Assembly: GCA_028280065.1 (NCBI GenBank)
Contig: JANQMN010000053.1
Coordinates: 1 to 64,000, forward strand
DNA length: 64,000 nucleotides
DNA from: Hahella sp.
GTDB lineage: Bacteria; Pseudomonadota; Gammaproteobacteria; Pseudomonadales; Oleiphilaceae
Direction of reading: 5' to 3'
The notes beneath the pieces were generated by a model, which made no database searches, was not told where the DNA came from, and saw only the letters and a list, made by a program, of their open reading frames with translations. This document shows positions 40,339-52,200 of this stretch, piece by piece (the stretch's first letter is position 1; each line of letters opens with the position of its first letter). The translations under genes and the position numbers were made by a program.

Positions 40339-40865
40339 TAGGGCCAACGGGAGGTGACGCGTTGAAAAAACCTTCCTTCGCAGCGATGGCAAGGGGCTAT
40401 ATGTGCGGTTTCAACCAGGCAAATCATTTTGCCGCACTGACTGCAGCGCAAGACTCCGGGACAGGCAATTTCCCCAGCGGCATAAGTTCCAGGCTCGTGA
40501 TTTAACAGATTATCCAGATTTTCCTGTTCCACACTGGTTTTGTCGGCAATCGACAGGAGAGCGTCACGCATCTTGGTTTCCAGCAAATCCAAATCGAATC
40601 GCAGCCATTCCCGGACACCCTTCCCGGTCTCGGCGACAAAACTGGAAAGCTCCTTCAGGTCTCGTAAAAGATAAGTTTTTATCAGGCTCCATTCTTCTTT
40701 TGTGAGCGCTTCAACGCCCTGCTCAAATTCAATCGCCTTTTCCACCTCGTCTTTCAGCGTATCCCAACTGCGGGACTCGGCATCTACCAGGGAATCCTCC
40801 ACTTTTCTCAACAGTTCGGTATAGGCATAAAGACTTTCCTGGTTTTCTGGATTGTTGCTGCTCAC
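40302..40865 (-). CDS. Zinc ribbon-containing protein (YbeL/DUF1451 type)
   Basis: A 187-residue cytoplasmic protein with a helical N-terminal part (YTELLRKVEDSLVDAESRSWDTLKDEVEKAIEFEQG) and a C-terminal zinc ribbon (LRCSQCGKMI...PCHRCEG). It resembles the E. coli YbeL family, which is also near lnt-leuS. Function unknown. It overlaps the lnt 3' end on the opposite strand. Confidence 0.88.
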   Translation of the reverse strand: MSSNNPENQESLYAYTELLRKVEDSLVDAESRSWDTLKDEVEKAIEFEQGVEALTKEEWSLIKTYLLRDLKELSSFVAETGKGVREWLRFDLDLLETKMRDALLSIADKTSVEQENLDNLLNHEPGTYAAGEIACPGVLRCSQCGKMICLVETAHIAPCHRCEGRFFQRVTSRWPYQDEVEGGDSGA

Positions 40866-41052
40866 CGTCCACCTCTACTATTCGCTTAGGAAATTTCCAA
40901 TAAAAGCCGGATTTTTAGGCATTTTCTACCTATCTGTACCCATTACTATAGGTTAGAATGAAGGGCTTTCGCATAGATTTTATATCCCGGCAGGCGACCT
41001 TTTAGTGCGTTGTGTCAGATGTTACCTATATCTTTAGACGCTCTATCTTTAG

Positions 41053-43740
<2,688 letters not shown>

Positions 43741-43758
43741 CCGGATGAACTCCATGGA

Positions 43759-43790
43759 CCCAGGCACAAATTTCCGCGCCTGGGCTTTAA
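43759..43790 (+). terminator. Hairpin between leuS and lptE
   Basis: CCCAGGC, 12 bases, GCCTGGG forms a perfect 7-bp stem followed by CTTTAAGTTC. The T run is short, so it may be a weak terminator or attenuator that lowers lptE-holA expression relative to leuS. Its place also argues that lptE starts downstream of it. Confidence 0.55.
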
Positions 43791-43828
43791 GTTCAGGTCG
43801 TTACACCAGAACCCAAGTGAGCCGCCAG

Positions 43829-44371
43829 TTGAGTCTTTTTTCAGCAATTCAAATAAACCGCAACTGTGTTCTCGGGATTCTCCTCAGCTGCGCTATCGTT
43901 GTCGCAAGCGGCTGTGGATTCCACTTGCGAGGCACCCAGTTTAATCCGGTTAATATCGAAAGTCTGGTTCTCTCCTGTGATGTTAAGCGCGGGAGGGACT
44001 TCTGCCTGGATTTACGCCGCCAAATACAGCAACAGGAAATCCACATCGCCGAACCCGGAAGTGACCAGGCAACTGAACTCCCGATACTGACGATTCTTAA
44101 TATTGATGACAGACGCCGGGCCGCAAGTTTGGCTTCGGACGCCAGCGCAGCAGAAATTGAGTTTTCCCGAGAAGTAAGCTACTCGGTGAAATCGCCCAGG
44201 CAAAGCTCTAAAAATTTCAAGGCCCGCCAGGCCAGAACCTACCAATATAGTGAACTGAGCGTGTTGGGCAAAGAAAAGGAAGAGCAGGACGTACTGAAGG
44301 GGCTGAACCGGCGACTTAGCGCCGAAATTCTACAACGAAGTAGTAACTTCCTGAGCACTAAATCAACCTAA
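43829..44371 (+). CDS. lptE: LPS assembly lipoprotein LptE
   Basis: Outer-membrane lipoprotein that plugs LptD during LPS insertion. The lipobox is VASGC after a hydrophobic stretch (VLGILLSCAIVV). The mature part starts GCGFHLRGTQFNPVNIESL, typical of LptE. The track ORF begins at 43730 inside leuS and would put 46 extra residues before the signal peptide. A TTG at 43829 gives a normal lipoprotein leader and 180 residues; an ATG at 43745 is an alternative. holA follows 11 bases after the stop. Confidence 0.9.
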   Translation: MSLFSAIQINRNCVLGILLSCAIVVASGCGFHLRGTQFNPVNIESLVLSCDVKRGRDFCLDLRRQIQQQEIHIAEPGSDQATELPILTILNIDDRRRAASLASDASAAEIEFSREVSYSVKSPRQSSKNFKARQARTYQYSELSVLGKEKEEQDVLKGLNRRLSAEILQRSSNFLSTKST

Positions 44372-44382
44372 AACCGATAAAG

Positions 44383-45408
44383 ATGCGCATTAAGCAGTCT
44401 CAACTTACCGCCTCTTTAAAGAAACAACTTCCTGCAGTGGTTGTTGTAAGCGGCGACGAACCTTTATTGATACAAGAGAGTTGCGACCAGATTAGAAACC
44501 TGGCCAACGAAAGCGGCTTTGAGGAACGGCTTGTATACCACTCCGCCAAGGGATTTGACTGGGCGGTATTGGACGAGCATAGCCAAGCATTATCCCTGTT
44601 TGGTGAAAGGAAGCTCATTGAAATTCGGCTTGAGACCTTACCGGACAATAGCGGAAAAAAACGTTTACAGGAGTGGGCTGAACAGCCGCCCGAAGACAAC
44701 TTGCTACTGCTCGTTAGCAAGAAGATCGAAAGCGCCACCCTGAATACCAAATGGTTTAAGGCCATCGAAGCCCACTGTTTACATGTGCAAATCTGGCCGG
44801 TCGGCCTGCAACAGCTGCCGCAATGGATAAACCAGAGATTGCACATTGCCGGTTTCCAACCGACCTCATCAGCCGTTACCGCCTTGTCTGACCATGTCGA
44901 AGGCAACCTGCTGGCAGCTCAGCAGGAAATTGAAAAACTGCGATTGCTAAACACTGACGAACAACTCGATGAAAGTGACGTGTTAGCCAGCATTGCCGAC
45001 AGTAATCGTTATAACGTTTTCAATCTCTCCGATGCCTGTCTGAGCCAAGACGTTAAACATGTCATAAAAATCATGCAAACCTTGGAAGCGGAATCCATGG
45101 AACCCAGCATTGTTCTCTGGTCCATCAGCAAGGAAATACGTCTGCTGGCGAAACTGTACGGCGCGCGCGTCAATGGCCTTGGCATTGAAAGCCAACTGCA
45201 GAAAGAAAGAGTCTTCAAGTCCAAATGGTCTGTCTACCAGAATTACCTGAGACGCATCTCGCCAGGCATACTTCCCCAGGCTCACGGGTATTGCCAACGC
45301 GCGGACAAGGCGATCAAGGGACTGGAGCAGGTCTCTCCCTGGCGCTTGCTGACGCAAGCGGCGTTGATCATTGCCGGCGTTAACGGATTAGGTGCATTAT
45401 CAAGTTGA
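44383..45408 (+). CDS. holA: DNA polymerase III delta subunit
   Basis: Clamp-loader subunit that opens the beta clamp. The 341 residues fit E. coli HolA (343). Recognisable parts are the N-terminal VVVVSGDEPLLIQESCDQIR, the EWAEQPPEDNLLLLVSKKIE region, and the C-terminal helical bundle with SPWRLLTQAALIIAGV. The beta-binding segment lies near SLFGERKLIEIRL. It is co-transcribed with lptE. Confidence 0.96.
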   Translation: MRIKQSQLTASLKKQLPAVVVVSGDEPLLIQESCDQIRNLANESGFEERLVYHSAKGFDWAVLDEHSQALSLFGERKLIEIRLETLPDNSGKKRLQEWAEQPPEDNLLLLVSKKIESATLNTKWFKAIEAHCLHVQIWPVGLQQLPQWINQRLHIAGFQPTSSAVTALSDHVEGNLLAAQQEIEKLRLLNTDEQLDESDVLASIADSNRYNVFNLSDACLSQDVKHVIKIMQTLEAESMEPSIVLWSISKEIRLLAKLYGARVNGLGIESQLQKERVFKSKWSVYQNYLRRISPGILPQAHGYCQRADKAIKGLEQVSPWRLLTQAALIIAGVNGLGALSS

Positions 45409-45501
45409 ACAAGAACCAGTGGGCTTTTAAGTGCCCGCATAGCTAGGTAAACTACTAATCAATGCGCTTGATTCACAATGAGATTCTCCGAGGGGTCTGT
45501 C

Positions 45502-46167
45502 TTGTTGCCAATGAACCGATCAAACAGAATAACAATTACAGCATTGATAACGGCAGTTTTACTGGGCATGAGTTTCAGTGGTTATAGTCTGGCCAAAACC
45601 AAATTCAACGACCCTAAAAAAGTGCTTAAGGAAGAGTTTTGGGGCAAACTCTTCGCCAATGGCGGCACTACTTTTTTTTGTAAAAAAACCTTTAAAAAGA
45701 AGTCGGTACTCATAACCGAATCGCATATTTATTCACCTTCCTGGGTCCGGGATCACCTTGATTGCGGTACCATCCGAAGCTGCCAGCGCAAGAATGAATC
45801 CTACCGGCAGATCATGTCCGATCTGCATAACATTGTTCCGGCCACTGCCAGTTTCGAACTCAACCGCAGAGCCGCAAAATTCGAAGAGCTGGATGACAGC
45901 GTTGATCGGGATGATTGTCAGCTCCGGCGTGTTTTCAGCGTTATTGAACCGCCGGATGAAATCAAGGGGGATATTGCCCGCATTATTTTCTACATGCATC
46001 ACACCTACGATCTTCCCATCTACGGCGACCTGAACCAGATGATCCGCTGGCACAGAATCGATCCGCCATCCAAACAGGAGTTGGAACGCAATGAAGAAAT
46101 AAAAGCGCTTCAGGGCAACGAAAATTTTTTAGTAACGAACCCGCAAAAGATAGACGAAATAATCTAA
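45502..46167 (+). CDS. Endonuclease I family secreted nuclease
   Basis: Periplasmic or secreted protein of the EndA/NucM endonuclease I family. A signal peptide (ITITALITAVLLGMSFSGYSLA) leads to the mature protein. The family pattern is SHIYSPSWVRDHLDCGTIRSCQRK, MSDLHNIVPATASFELNRR, GDIARIIFYMHHTYDLP and WHRIDPPSKQELERNEEIKALQGN. The metal/active-site block is slightly altered compared with the EHxxP form. GAGGGG six bases before a TTG at 45502 favours this start; an ATG at 45478 (track) and one at 45511 are alternatives. Confidence 0.82.
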   Translation: MLPMNRSNRITITALITAVLLGMSFSGYSLAKTKFNDPKKVLKEEFWGKLFANGGTTFFCKKTFKKKSVLITESHIYSPSWVRDHLDCGTIRSCQRKNESYRQIMSDLHNIVPATASFELNRRAAKFEELDDSVDRDDCQLRRVFSVIEPPDEIKGDIARIIFYMHHTYDLPIYGDLNQMIRWHRIDPPSKQELERNEEIKALQGNENFLVTNPQKIDEII

Positions 46168-46205
46168 CTCTCTAAATCACCGACCGAGCCCAGGACGTTC
46201 TAAGC

Positions 46206-47363
46206 TCACGAATCTGTCGGCACTTCCACCAGTTCATCCGATAAGTGGTCAATGTACTTCTGCTGCAACATCAGCTTCTCCAGCACTTTGCTTACTTTGC
46301 CTAGTTGTTCGTTAATCTTTGCGCTCTCCTCGGAGAGTTGTTGGGAAAAGTCGCTTATCTGTTCTATCGAACGTATGACGAATTCTTCCTGATCCTCGTC
46401 CAGGCCCATTTTCGGCACGGTGACAAACATGTACTCCAGCAGCTCAGCCATCGCACTTTTATTGGATAGGCTGACGGTATTCAAACGTTCGCAAATGATC
46501 TGCAACACCGGAAACATTGCCGCAAACGAGCGGGACATTAATTCCGTCTGTTCATGCACCGCACGGGCTTCCCGCAGATTGAGCAAACGGGTATCCACAG
46601 CGCCAAGCATGTAAGGCAAAACGTCTTTGATGCGGCCATAGCGATCAGGTTCGTCCTGGGGCATATTCTTTACCAGGAGTGCGATATGAGGGAAGTTGAC
46701 CTGTGTACGATTGCCAAAGTCGACGAACCGGCCCACGCCATGCAACCGTGGCACGATGTCCTGCTCGATGGGACTGACGGTGACATTACTCCCCGTAATA
46801 AACCATTCTTTACCACGCAAAATGCTCACTACCACTTTAAGGCCGAAATTATTGCATGCGTTGATCAGCTCTTGAGCGATCTGCTCTTCCTGGGTCAGGT
46901 GTGCGCACTGCTCGATAAAATGCATCGCCAGCCCCAGCTCACTGGTACTACGCAACGCTTGTAAAGCGACGCTGGCCGCATCTTTCTGACGCTTTTTAAG
47001 ACCTTGAATCAGGTTAAAATTGTGCAGGAGCAGCAAAACTTTGGTTTGCAGAAAAGCAGGCTCATAAGGTTTAAGGAGAAAATCGTCCGCACCTGCCTCA
47101 AATGCAATCATCGGATCGGTATTGGATGAGAGCAACAATACGGGTATATCCTTTAGGCTCTCCTCATTTGCGAGTGCCCCGCACAATTCAAAAATCGCAC
47201 TCCGGTTTTCCATATCCAACAACAGGGTTTTCGCGGAATAGGCAGCCGCTTCCTGAACTGCCGCAAACTCTGCAGAAGTATTGACAATCTGATACTGATC
47301 GAGTGCTTCAACAACCTCGGCAGGTATGGCATCGGTCTCTGAAATATAAAGAATTTTATCCAT
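46206..47363 (-). CDS. Receiver-domain protein with GAF-like middle and coiled-coil end
   Basis: A 385-residue soluble protein from MDKILYISETDA, which has a strong GGGGAG site seven to eight bases upstream; the 33 earlier track residues are leader. The N-terminal part is a CheY-like receiver with the acceptor candidate in LLLDMENRS, LLLSSNTD and the conserved Lys in FLLKPYEP. The middle part (HLTQEEQIAQELINACNNFGLK...) looks GAF-like. The end is a helical coiled coil (QLSEESAKINEQLGKVSKVLEKL). No output domain is known to me. It is probably a signalling adaptor. Confidence 0.78.
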   Translation of the reverse strand: MDKILYISETDAIPAEVVEALDQYQIVNTSAEFAAVQEAAAYSAKTLLLDMENRSAIFELCGALANEESLKDIPVLLLSSNTDPMIAFEAGADDFLLKPYEPAFLQTKVLLLLHNFNLIQGLKKRQKDAASVALQALRSTSELGLAMHFIEQCAHLTQEEQIAQELINACNNFGLKVVVSILRGKEWFITGSNVTVSPIEQDIVPRLHGVGRFVDFGNRTQVNFPHIALLVKNMPQDEPDRYGRIKDVLPYMLGAVDTRLLNLREARAVHEQTELMSRSFAAMFPVLQIICERLNTVSLSNKSAMAELLEYMFVTVPKMGLDEDQEEFVIRSIEQISDFSQQLSEESAKINEQLGKVSKVLEKLMLQQKYIDHLSDELVEVPTDS

Positions 47364-47600
47364 GGTTTTCTCCCCACCCCGGTTTCGACCGGATTCCATT
47401 GGCTCCCTGGAGCTTTTGTTCTTATACAACCTAGATAGTAGTGCAAATTGGCCATTTTGCATGCAAGAAAAACGTGATAGGTGATTTTCTATTATTTTTC
47501 ATTCAAAGGAACGGAACGCTAAAAAGAAAGCCTAAAGCTGAAATCGATGACAACGCCGCACTGCACGACGAGTGCGTCAATTCGCTTTGGCCGCTTAGGA

Positions 47601-48419
47601 TTAGCGGAGAAGCGCGGGGTTTGGCGGGGTAAGGCCATATCTAAGGAAGATTTGTCGAAACTCCGGTGTTTCAATAAACAGGGAAAGTTGTTTGTTAAAG
47701 GCCTTAGCGATCGGTTCGGCGTTAGGCCATCTCTTTGGAAAACCCACATGAAAAGTACGGCTATTGCCAATTGTATTATCGACATAATCGATCATATTAA
47801 GCTCAGGTTGCTCCCGGTTCAGGAGAAATTGACAGACGCTGACTTCACAAATAAAGATATCCACACGGTTATAGCGCAGCAGATAGAGTCCCTGTCGTTC
47901 CGGTGTTTCGCTGGTAACCATCATTTTCCCGGCAAAAGCGTTACTCCGCAACGCCTCCGCGAACAGAGAGTGGTAGCTATAACCGGTACTTGCGCCGACT
48001 TTTAGTGGATAGAGGTCGGCCAATTCCTGCCATTGTATGTCGCGGTCCTTGCGTTTGAAAAACACATCCCGAACGGTGTTAATGGGTTTTGAAAAATAGT
48101 AATCCTGCTTTCTTTCTTCGTTAACCGTAAAGCTGTATATGGCGGCGAACTCACCTTTAGTTGCCATCTGCATGACTCTACGCCAAGGCAACATCTTGAT
48201 ATCTGCTTGATAGCCTATTTGCTCAAATACCCTGGCAACCACTTCGGTATCAGTTCCGACCACCGAGCCGTTGATGGAGTATTCAAAGGGAGGAAATTCA
48301 GAAGTGGCCACGGGTAAAAGCTGGCTCCCGGCGGTCAACACGGGTGAACTGACTATGGCAGCCTGAATCAATACAATTAGTTTTAGGAGCAAGGGCAATG
48401 GGAAGACCTTCCTTTGCAA
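47601..48419 (-). CDS. Orphan amino-acid-type periplasmic binding protein
   Basis: SBP_bac_3 family, 272 residues with a signal peptide (LPLLLKLIVLIQAAIVSSPVLTA). The mature body has LPVATSEFPPFEYSINGSVVGTDTEVVARVFEQIG, the YYFSKPINTVRDVFF strand and KVGASTGYSYHSLF, all typical of amino-acid-binding proteins. No ABC permease or ATPase is nearby. It may be a sensor component, as seen for similar orphans in marine bacteria. The start is TTG. It diverges from the sugar-type binding protein. Confidence 0.85.
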   Translation of the reverse strand: MQRKVFPLPLLLKLIVLIQAAIVSSPVLTAGSQLLPVATSEFPPFEYSINGSVVGTDTEVVARVFEQIGYQADIKMLPWRRVMQMATKGEFAAIYSFTVNEERKQDYYFSKPINTVRDVFFKRKDRDIQWQELADLYPLKVGASTGYSYHSLFAEALRSNAFAGKMMVTSETPERQGLYLLRYNRVDIFICEVSVCQFLLNREQPELNMIDYVDNTIGNSRTFHVGFPKRWPNAEPIAKAFNKQLSLFIETPEFRQIFLRYGLTPPNPALLR

Positions 48420-48695
48420 ATACTGCGGTAACTATAGTCTAGTAGACTCCTCCCCATATTCCTGCGATGCCGGGCAACTAACCCAATCGCCCATAGAACC
48501 CTTCAAGATAACACCCAAACTGTTTTGACTGACCGTACTTAACAGGCGGAGGCATCCCACCTAAAAACTGTTGCAAATCATAAAGGGTAACATTTCTTTA
48601 CTTCTGGCAAACCGGTCATTTGTTAGGCTATCCCTCACATTGACACTATACTGATGCAGTTAGTTCTGTATATTTTTCAGCCGCCCATCTAAAAA

Positions 48696-49910
48696 ATGCC
48701 TGTGATTTTCTTGCACAACAAACGCTGCCGCCTACCTATCTGCCTGTTTCTTGCCCTTGTACTTATCACTTTGCCGTCCGCTGTGCATAGTGCGTCTATA
48801 GAACTTTGGCATGCTCATCAGGCCCGTAACTTTATCGAGAGCGTTATCGAGGTATTTGAAGAAGAAGCGGGAATTGACGCCAAGGTTGTTGCCTATTCTC
48901 CGGATTCGGTCAAGGCAGAACTGCTACTCAACTCCGGCAGCGGCCTGTTGCCGGATGTCATCATCGTGCCCTCGGATTTTCTTGGACTTTATCACGAACT
49001 GCGCTTGGCTTCTCTGCCCCCCTCATGGAACCTGCCAACAACCGGCAAGCAAGCACTCGGCACAACACAGATTAACAGCAACCAATATGGTATCCCCATC
49101 ATCCAGGGTAACCACCTGATGCTGTTCTACAACAAGCGGTTCGTTGACAAGCCGGCCAGCACCTGGAAAGAACTACTTGAAAAAAAACAGGCACTTGAGG
49201 CAAAAAACATCAGTACCATCGGCTGGAACTACGGCGAGATGTATTGGTTCGTCAGTTTTCTCGGAGCGTTTGGCGGTTGGCCCATGGATGCCGGAAAAAT
49301 CACCCTGAACACGCCTGAACTCGTTAGAACCTTGCCTTTTTACCAGTCGCTTTCCTCCCGAGGATTACTGCCGCAACACTGCGACTATAGCTGCGCCCAG
49401 CGCGACTTTGTCAACGGCAAGTTTGCCTATGCCATTAATGGCGACTGGGCGTATGCCGATTTTAAGAAGGAACTGGGCCAGGATCTGGGACTCGCACTGC
49501 TGCCAACCATTGAAGGCATCCCAATGCAGCCCATGAGTTCCACCTATGTGCTGGCATTTCCATTACTCAAACCCAACTCGGAAAAATATGAAATTCTTCT
49601 GGAGTTGGCGCGCCTGTTCCAGCGCGAAGATATTCAGCGCCAAATTTACGATGATTACCAGCTCTTACCTATCAACAAGACGGTCTACGAGCAAGTCAGC
49701 AGCCAGGCAAGCGGCGATGCCAGGATTATCTTGGAGCAGTTGAACTTTACCCGCCCGATGCCCAGCGATCCGGGTATGTCCATTGCCTGGCAGGCGATGT
49801 CAAAAGGCTACCAACGTTATATGAATCATGGTTTTAGTGCCGAAGATGCGGCGGCCTATATGCAAAACCTTGCGGAACGGGAATACGAACGATTTATGCA
49901 AAAGAAATAA
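48696..49910 (+). CDS. Sugar-type extracellular solute-binding protein
   Basis: SBP_bac_1 (MalE-like) family, 404 residues with a signal peptide (LPICLFLALVLITLPSAVHSA). The body has ELWHAHQARNFIESVIEVFEEEAGI, NSGSGLLPDVIIVPSD, YGIPIIQGNHLMLFYNKRFV and FVNGKFAYAINGDWAYADF. No transport genes accompany it. Instead, a membrane diguanylate cyclase starts 15 bases after its stop, so it is likely a ligand-binding partner of that cyclase. The ligand is unknown. Confidence 0.88.
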   Translation: MPVIFLHNKRCRLPICLFLALVLITLPSAVHSASIELWHAHQARNFIESVIEVFEEEAGIDAKVVAYSPDSVKAELLLNSGSGLLPDVIIVPSDFLGLYHELRLASLPPSWNLPTTGKQALGTTQINSNQYGIPIIQGNHLMLFYNKRFVDKPASTWKELLEKKQALEAKNISTIGWNYGEMYWFVSFLGAFGGWPMDAGKITLNTPELVRTLPFYQSLSSRGLLPQHCDYSCAQRDFVNGKFAYAINGDWAYADFKKELGQDLGLALLPTIEGIPMQPMSSTYVLAFPLLKPNSEKYEILLELARLFQREDIQRQIYDDYQLLPINKTVYEQVSSQASGDARIILEQLNFTRPMPSDPGMSIAWQAMSKGYQRYMNHGFSAEDAAAYMQNLAEREYERFMQKK

Positions 49911-49925
49911 CAGGCGGACTGATCT

Positions 49926-52100
49926 GTGCAAATCCGCCACCTCATTGCCATTATTATTGTCCTCGCAGCGGTATTGCCATCACTTGCTATTTCACTGGTT
50001 ATGCTGAATCAGCAGCACCGGGCCACGGAAAAGTCTCTGGCGCATGAACTGGGCCGGGTTCTGGAAACCATGTCCGGCGACGTCGGCTTCAAGTTCGCCA
50101 CCTTTTCTACCAACTACAAACTATTTTCTTCCGAACGCCTGCTCACCCAGGCGTTGGATAGCTTCTTGTTTTCCAGCCACGCCTACCGAGCAATGGAACG
50201 CTTCGTTGAACAGTCTCCACTGGTCAATAGTATTTTTCTACTGGACATAGACTTGCAGGTGGTTGAAGAGTTTAACGGTTCCATCGTCGGCCTGGAGAAC
50301 AGCAATGTACACGCGCAGTTGCAGTCTGCGATTGCGCAAAAAAAAATCAAGGACGGCCGCCAGTATCTCGTGCTATTCGAAGATTACACATTGGTCAAGG
50401 GCACCAGGGAAAGCCAGAATCCTATACCGAATTCGCCTTTTGGCGTGGCGGTAATATCGCCATTGTATTTGCACGTTCTGCAGGAAGGATTGTCGAGGTC
50501 TCCCGAAGGATATCTGGTGGCGATCCTTCCTTTTCAGGAAATCTATTCCATTCTTGAACCGGAACTGCGGGATGACGAAACTATCAGTTTACGTCAGGGA
50601 TCGAATCTCCTGGCTTCAACGGCCAAAGTCGGCGTAAACATGGATGCCCAGGATCTCCTGCTTACCAGTCGGGAAGGGCAAATCAACAGCGAACATACGG
50701 AGAATGCCATACCCCTCACCCTGCAAATGCAGGTCAGTCGAAGCGGTAGGATGCAGGAGCTCGACGCCTCGCTAAACACCCTATATAAAGGCATCGCCAT
50801 CGCCATCGCCCTTTCCTTGCTGGCAGCACTTTTAATTGTGCGCTGGCTGAGCAAGCCGATTGCGATGATGTCGGATACCATCAAACGTTACAGCCAGGGA
50901 AACTACCAGCCGATTGAAATCGATCTCAAATATCAGGAACTTAAGGCCGTAAGCAGGCTCCTGGTGGACATGGGCCAAACGATTCAGCAGCAGTTCGACA
51001 CCCTCCGCAATAAAAACATTGAGTTGCAGAAAGTCAGCGAGCTAAAGGATGAATACCTGGCGAAAGTTAAAGCCCTGAACGAGCAGTTGGAGCAACGAGT
51101 CGAGGAAAAAACCAAGGAGCTGAGGCTAACGCTTGAGCGAGAGGAAGATAATCGCCAACTACTGCAGAACCTGCTGCGTCTTAGTATTGATCTGCAGGCT
51201 TGCGACAGTGTGGAAGAAGTGGTTGAACTCTGTCTTAAACAAATACCCCACCTCTACTCAGGTTCGCCATTGGCGGTATATTTAAGCCAAACCCGCTATC
51301 AGTCCAGCAGCCTGCACACCCATACCTTTGACGAGGATGAAAAGGATTGGCTATATCATGAGTTATGCGCCATCGAGCAACCCAGTAGTCAGGCACTGCC
51401 CGATACTCTGGAATTCGGCGTTGAAAACTATAGCTTGATCCGCCTCGCTTCCATGCATACCAAACTGCTTGGGGTACTTGTGCTAAAGAGCAAGAGAATC
51501 CGGGGTGAACAGAGGGATTTCCTGACCCTGTTCGCGAAACAGGCAAGCGCGATTATTGAAACCGTGCGTCTAACTCAAGAGCTTGCAGCGATGGCGCGTA
51601 CGGACGGCTTGACGGAGTTGGCGAATCGCAAAGCCTTCGACGAAGCCTATGAACGCGAACGGATCACCCATGAGCGTTATCCGGATCGGAAGTCCGCCAT
51701 TTTCATCATCGACGCGAATAACCTTAAGTTCATCAATGACCAGTATGGACATGCATGCGGTGACCGGTTGATCGTCACCGTAGCAGGTATACTGAAAAGA
51801 GAATGCCGAAAAAGCGATCAAATATTTCGTTTAGGCGGCGATGAGTTTGCAATTATCGTTAGAAATGGCGGTATCGAGATTTGCCAAGCGCTTACGGACA
51901 GACTTCTTAACGCTCAAAAAAATTCACAGATCCAAGCGGTTAGAGAAAACGGCTCGACTCAGATATTGGAGGTGTCTTTCAGCATCGGATTTGCCTCGAC
52001 GGAAGAGGCCAGTATCGGACAGTTGCTACATCAGGCGGATAAACGCATGTACGAGCATAAAAATGCATACCGGAATCCTACGGAAACCGCAAAGCCCTAG
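49926..52100 (+). CDS. Membrane diguanylate cyclase with HAMP, GAF-like and GGDEF domains
   Basis: 724 residues, GTG start. A first helix (HLIAIIIVLAAVLPSLAISLVML), a periplasmic domain of about 250 residues, and a second helix (AIAIALSLLAALLIVRWL) lead to a HAMP region and a long coiled coil. A GAF-like region and a GGDEF domain follow. The active site RLGGDEFAI is intact. RKSD five residues before it matches the c-di-GMP inhibitory site RxxD. No EAL domain is present, so it should make c-di-GMP. It follows the sugar-type binding protein in an apparent operon, suggesting ligand-controlled output. Confidence 0.93.
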   Translation: MQIRHLIAIIIVLAAVLPSLAISLVMLNQQHRATEKSLAHELGRVLETMSGDVGFKFATFSTNYKLFSSERLLTQALDSFLFSSHAYRAMERFVEQSPLVNSIFLLDIDLQVVEEFNGSIVGLENSNVHAQLQSAIAQKKIKDGRQYLVLFEDYTLVKGTRESQNPIPNSPFGVAVISPLYLHVLQEGLSRSPEGYLVAILPFQEIYSILEPELRDDETISLRQGSNLLASTAKVGVNMDAQDLLLTSREGQINSEHTENAIPLTLQMQVSRSGRMQELDASLNTLYKGIAIAIALSLLAALLIVRWLSKPIAMMSDTIKRYSQGNYQPIEIDLKYQELKAVSRLLVDMGQTIQQQFDTLRNKNIELQKVSELKDEYLAKVKALNEQLEQRVEEKTKELRLTLEREEDNRQLLQNLLRLSIDLQACDSVEEVVELCLKQIPHLYSGSPLAVYLSQTRYQSSSLHTHTFDEDEKDWLYHELCAIEQPSSQALPDTLEFGVENYSLIRLASMHTKLLGVLVLKSKRIRGEQRDFLTLFAKQASAIIETVRLTQELAAMARTDGLTELANRKAFDEAYERERITHERYPDRKSAIFIIDANNLKFINDQYGHACGDRLIVTVAGILKRECRKSDQIFRLGGDEFAIIVRNGGIEICQALTDRLLNAQKNSQIQAVRENGSTQILEVSFSIGFASTEEASIGQLLHQADKRMYEHKNAYRNPTETAKP

Positions 52101-52167
52101 CTTTCCCTCCTGAAACTGTCGAATAGCATTTCCCTGCTTTGTACCTGAAAGATCCTCAGAAAAGTTT

Positions 52168-52190
52168 GGCTATAGAGAATAGCCTGTTTG
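52168..52190. terminator. Likely bidirectional terminator between the cyclase and cobC
   Basis: GGCTAT, AGAGA, ATAGCC is a perfect 6-bp stem followed by TGTTTGG on the plus strand, and by AAACTTTTC on the minus strand. It lies between two convergent genes. Confidence 0.55.
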
Positions 52191-52200
52191 GTATAAAGGA

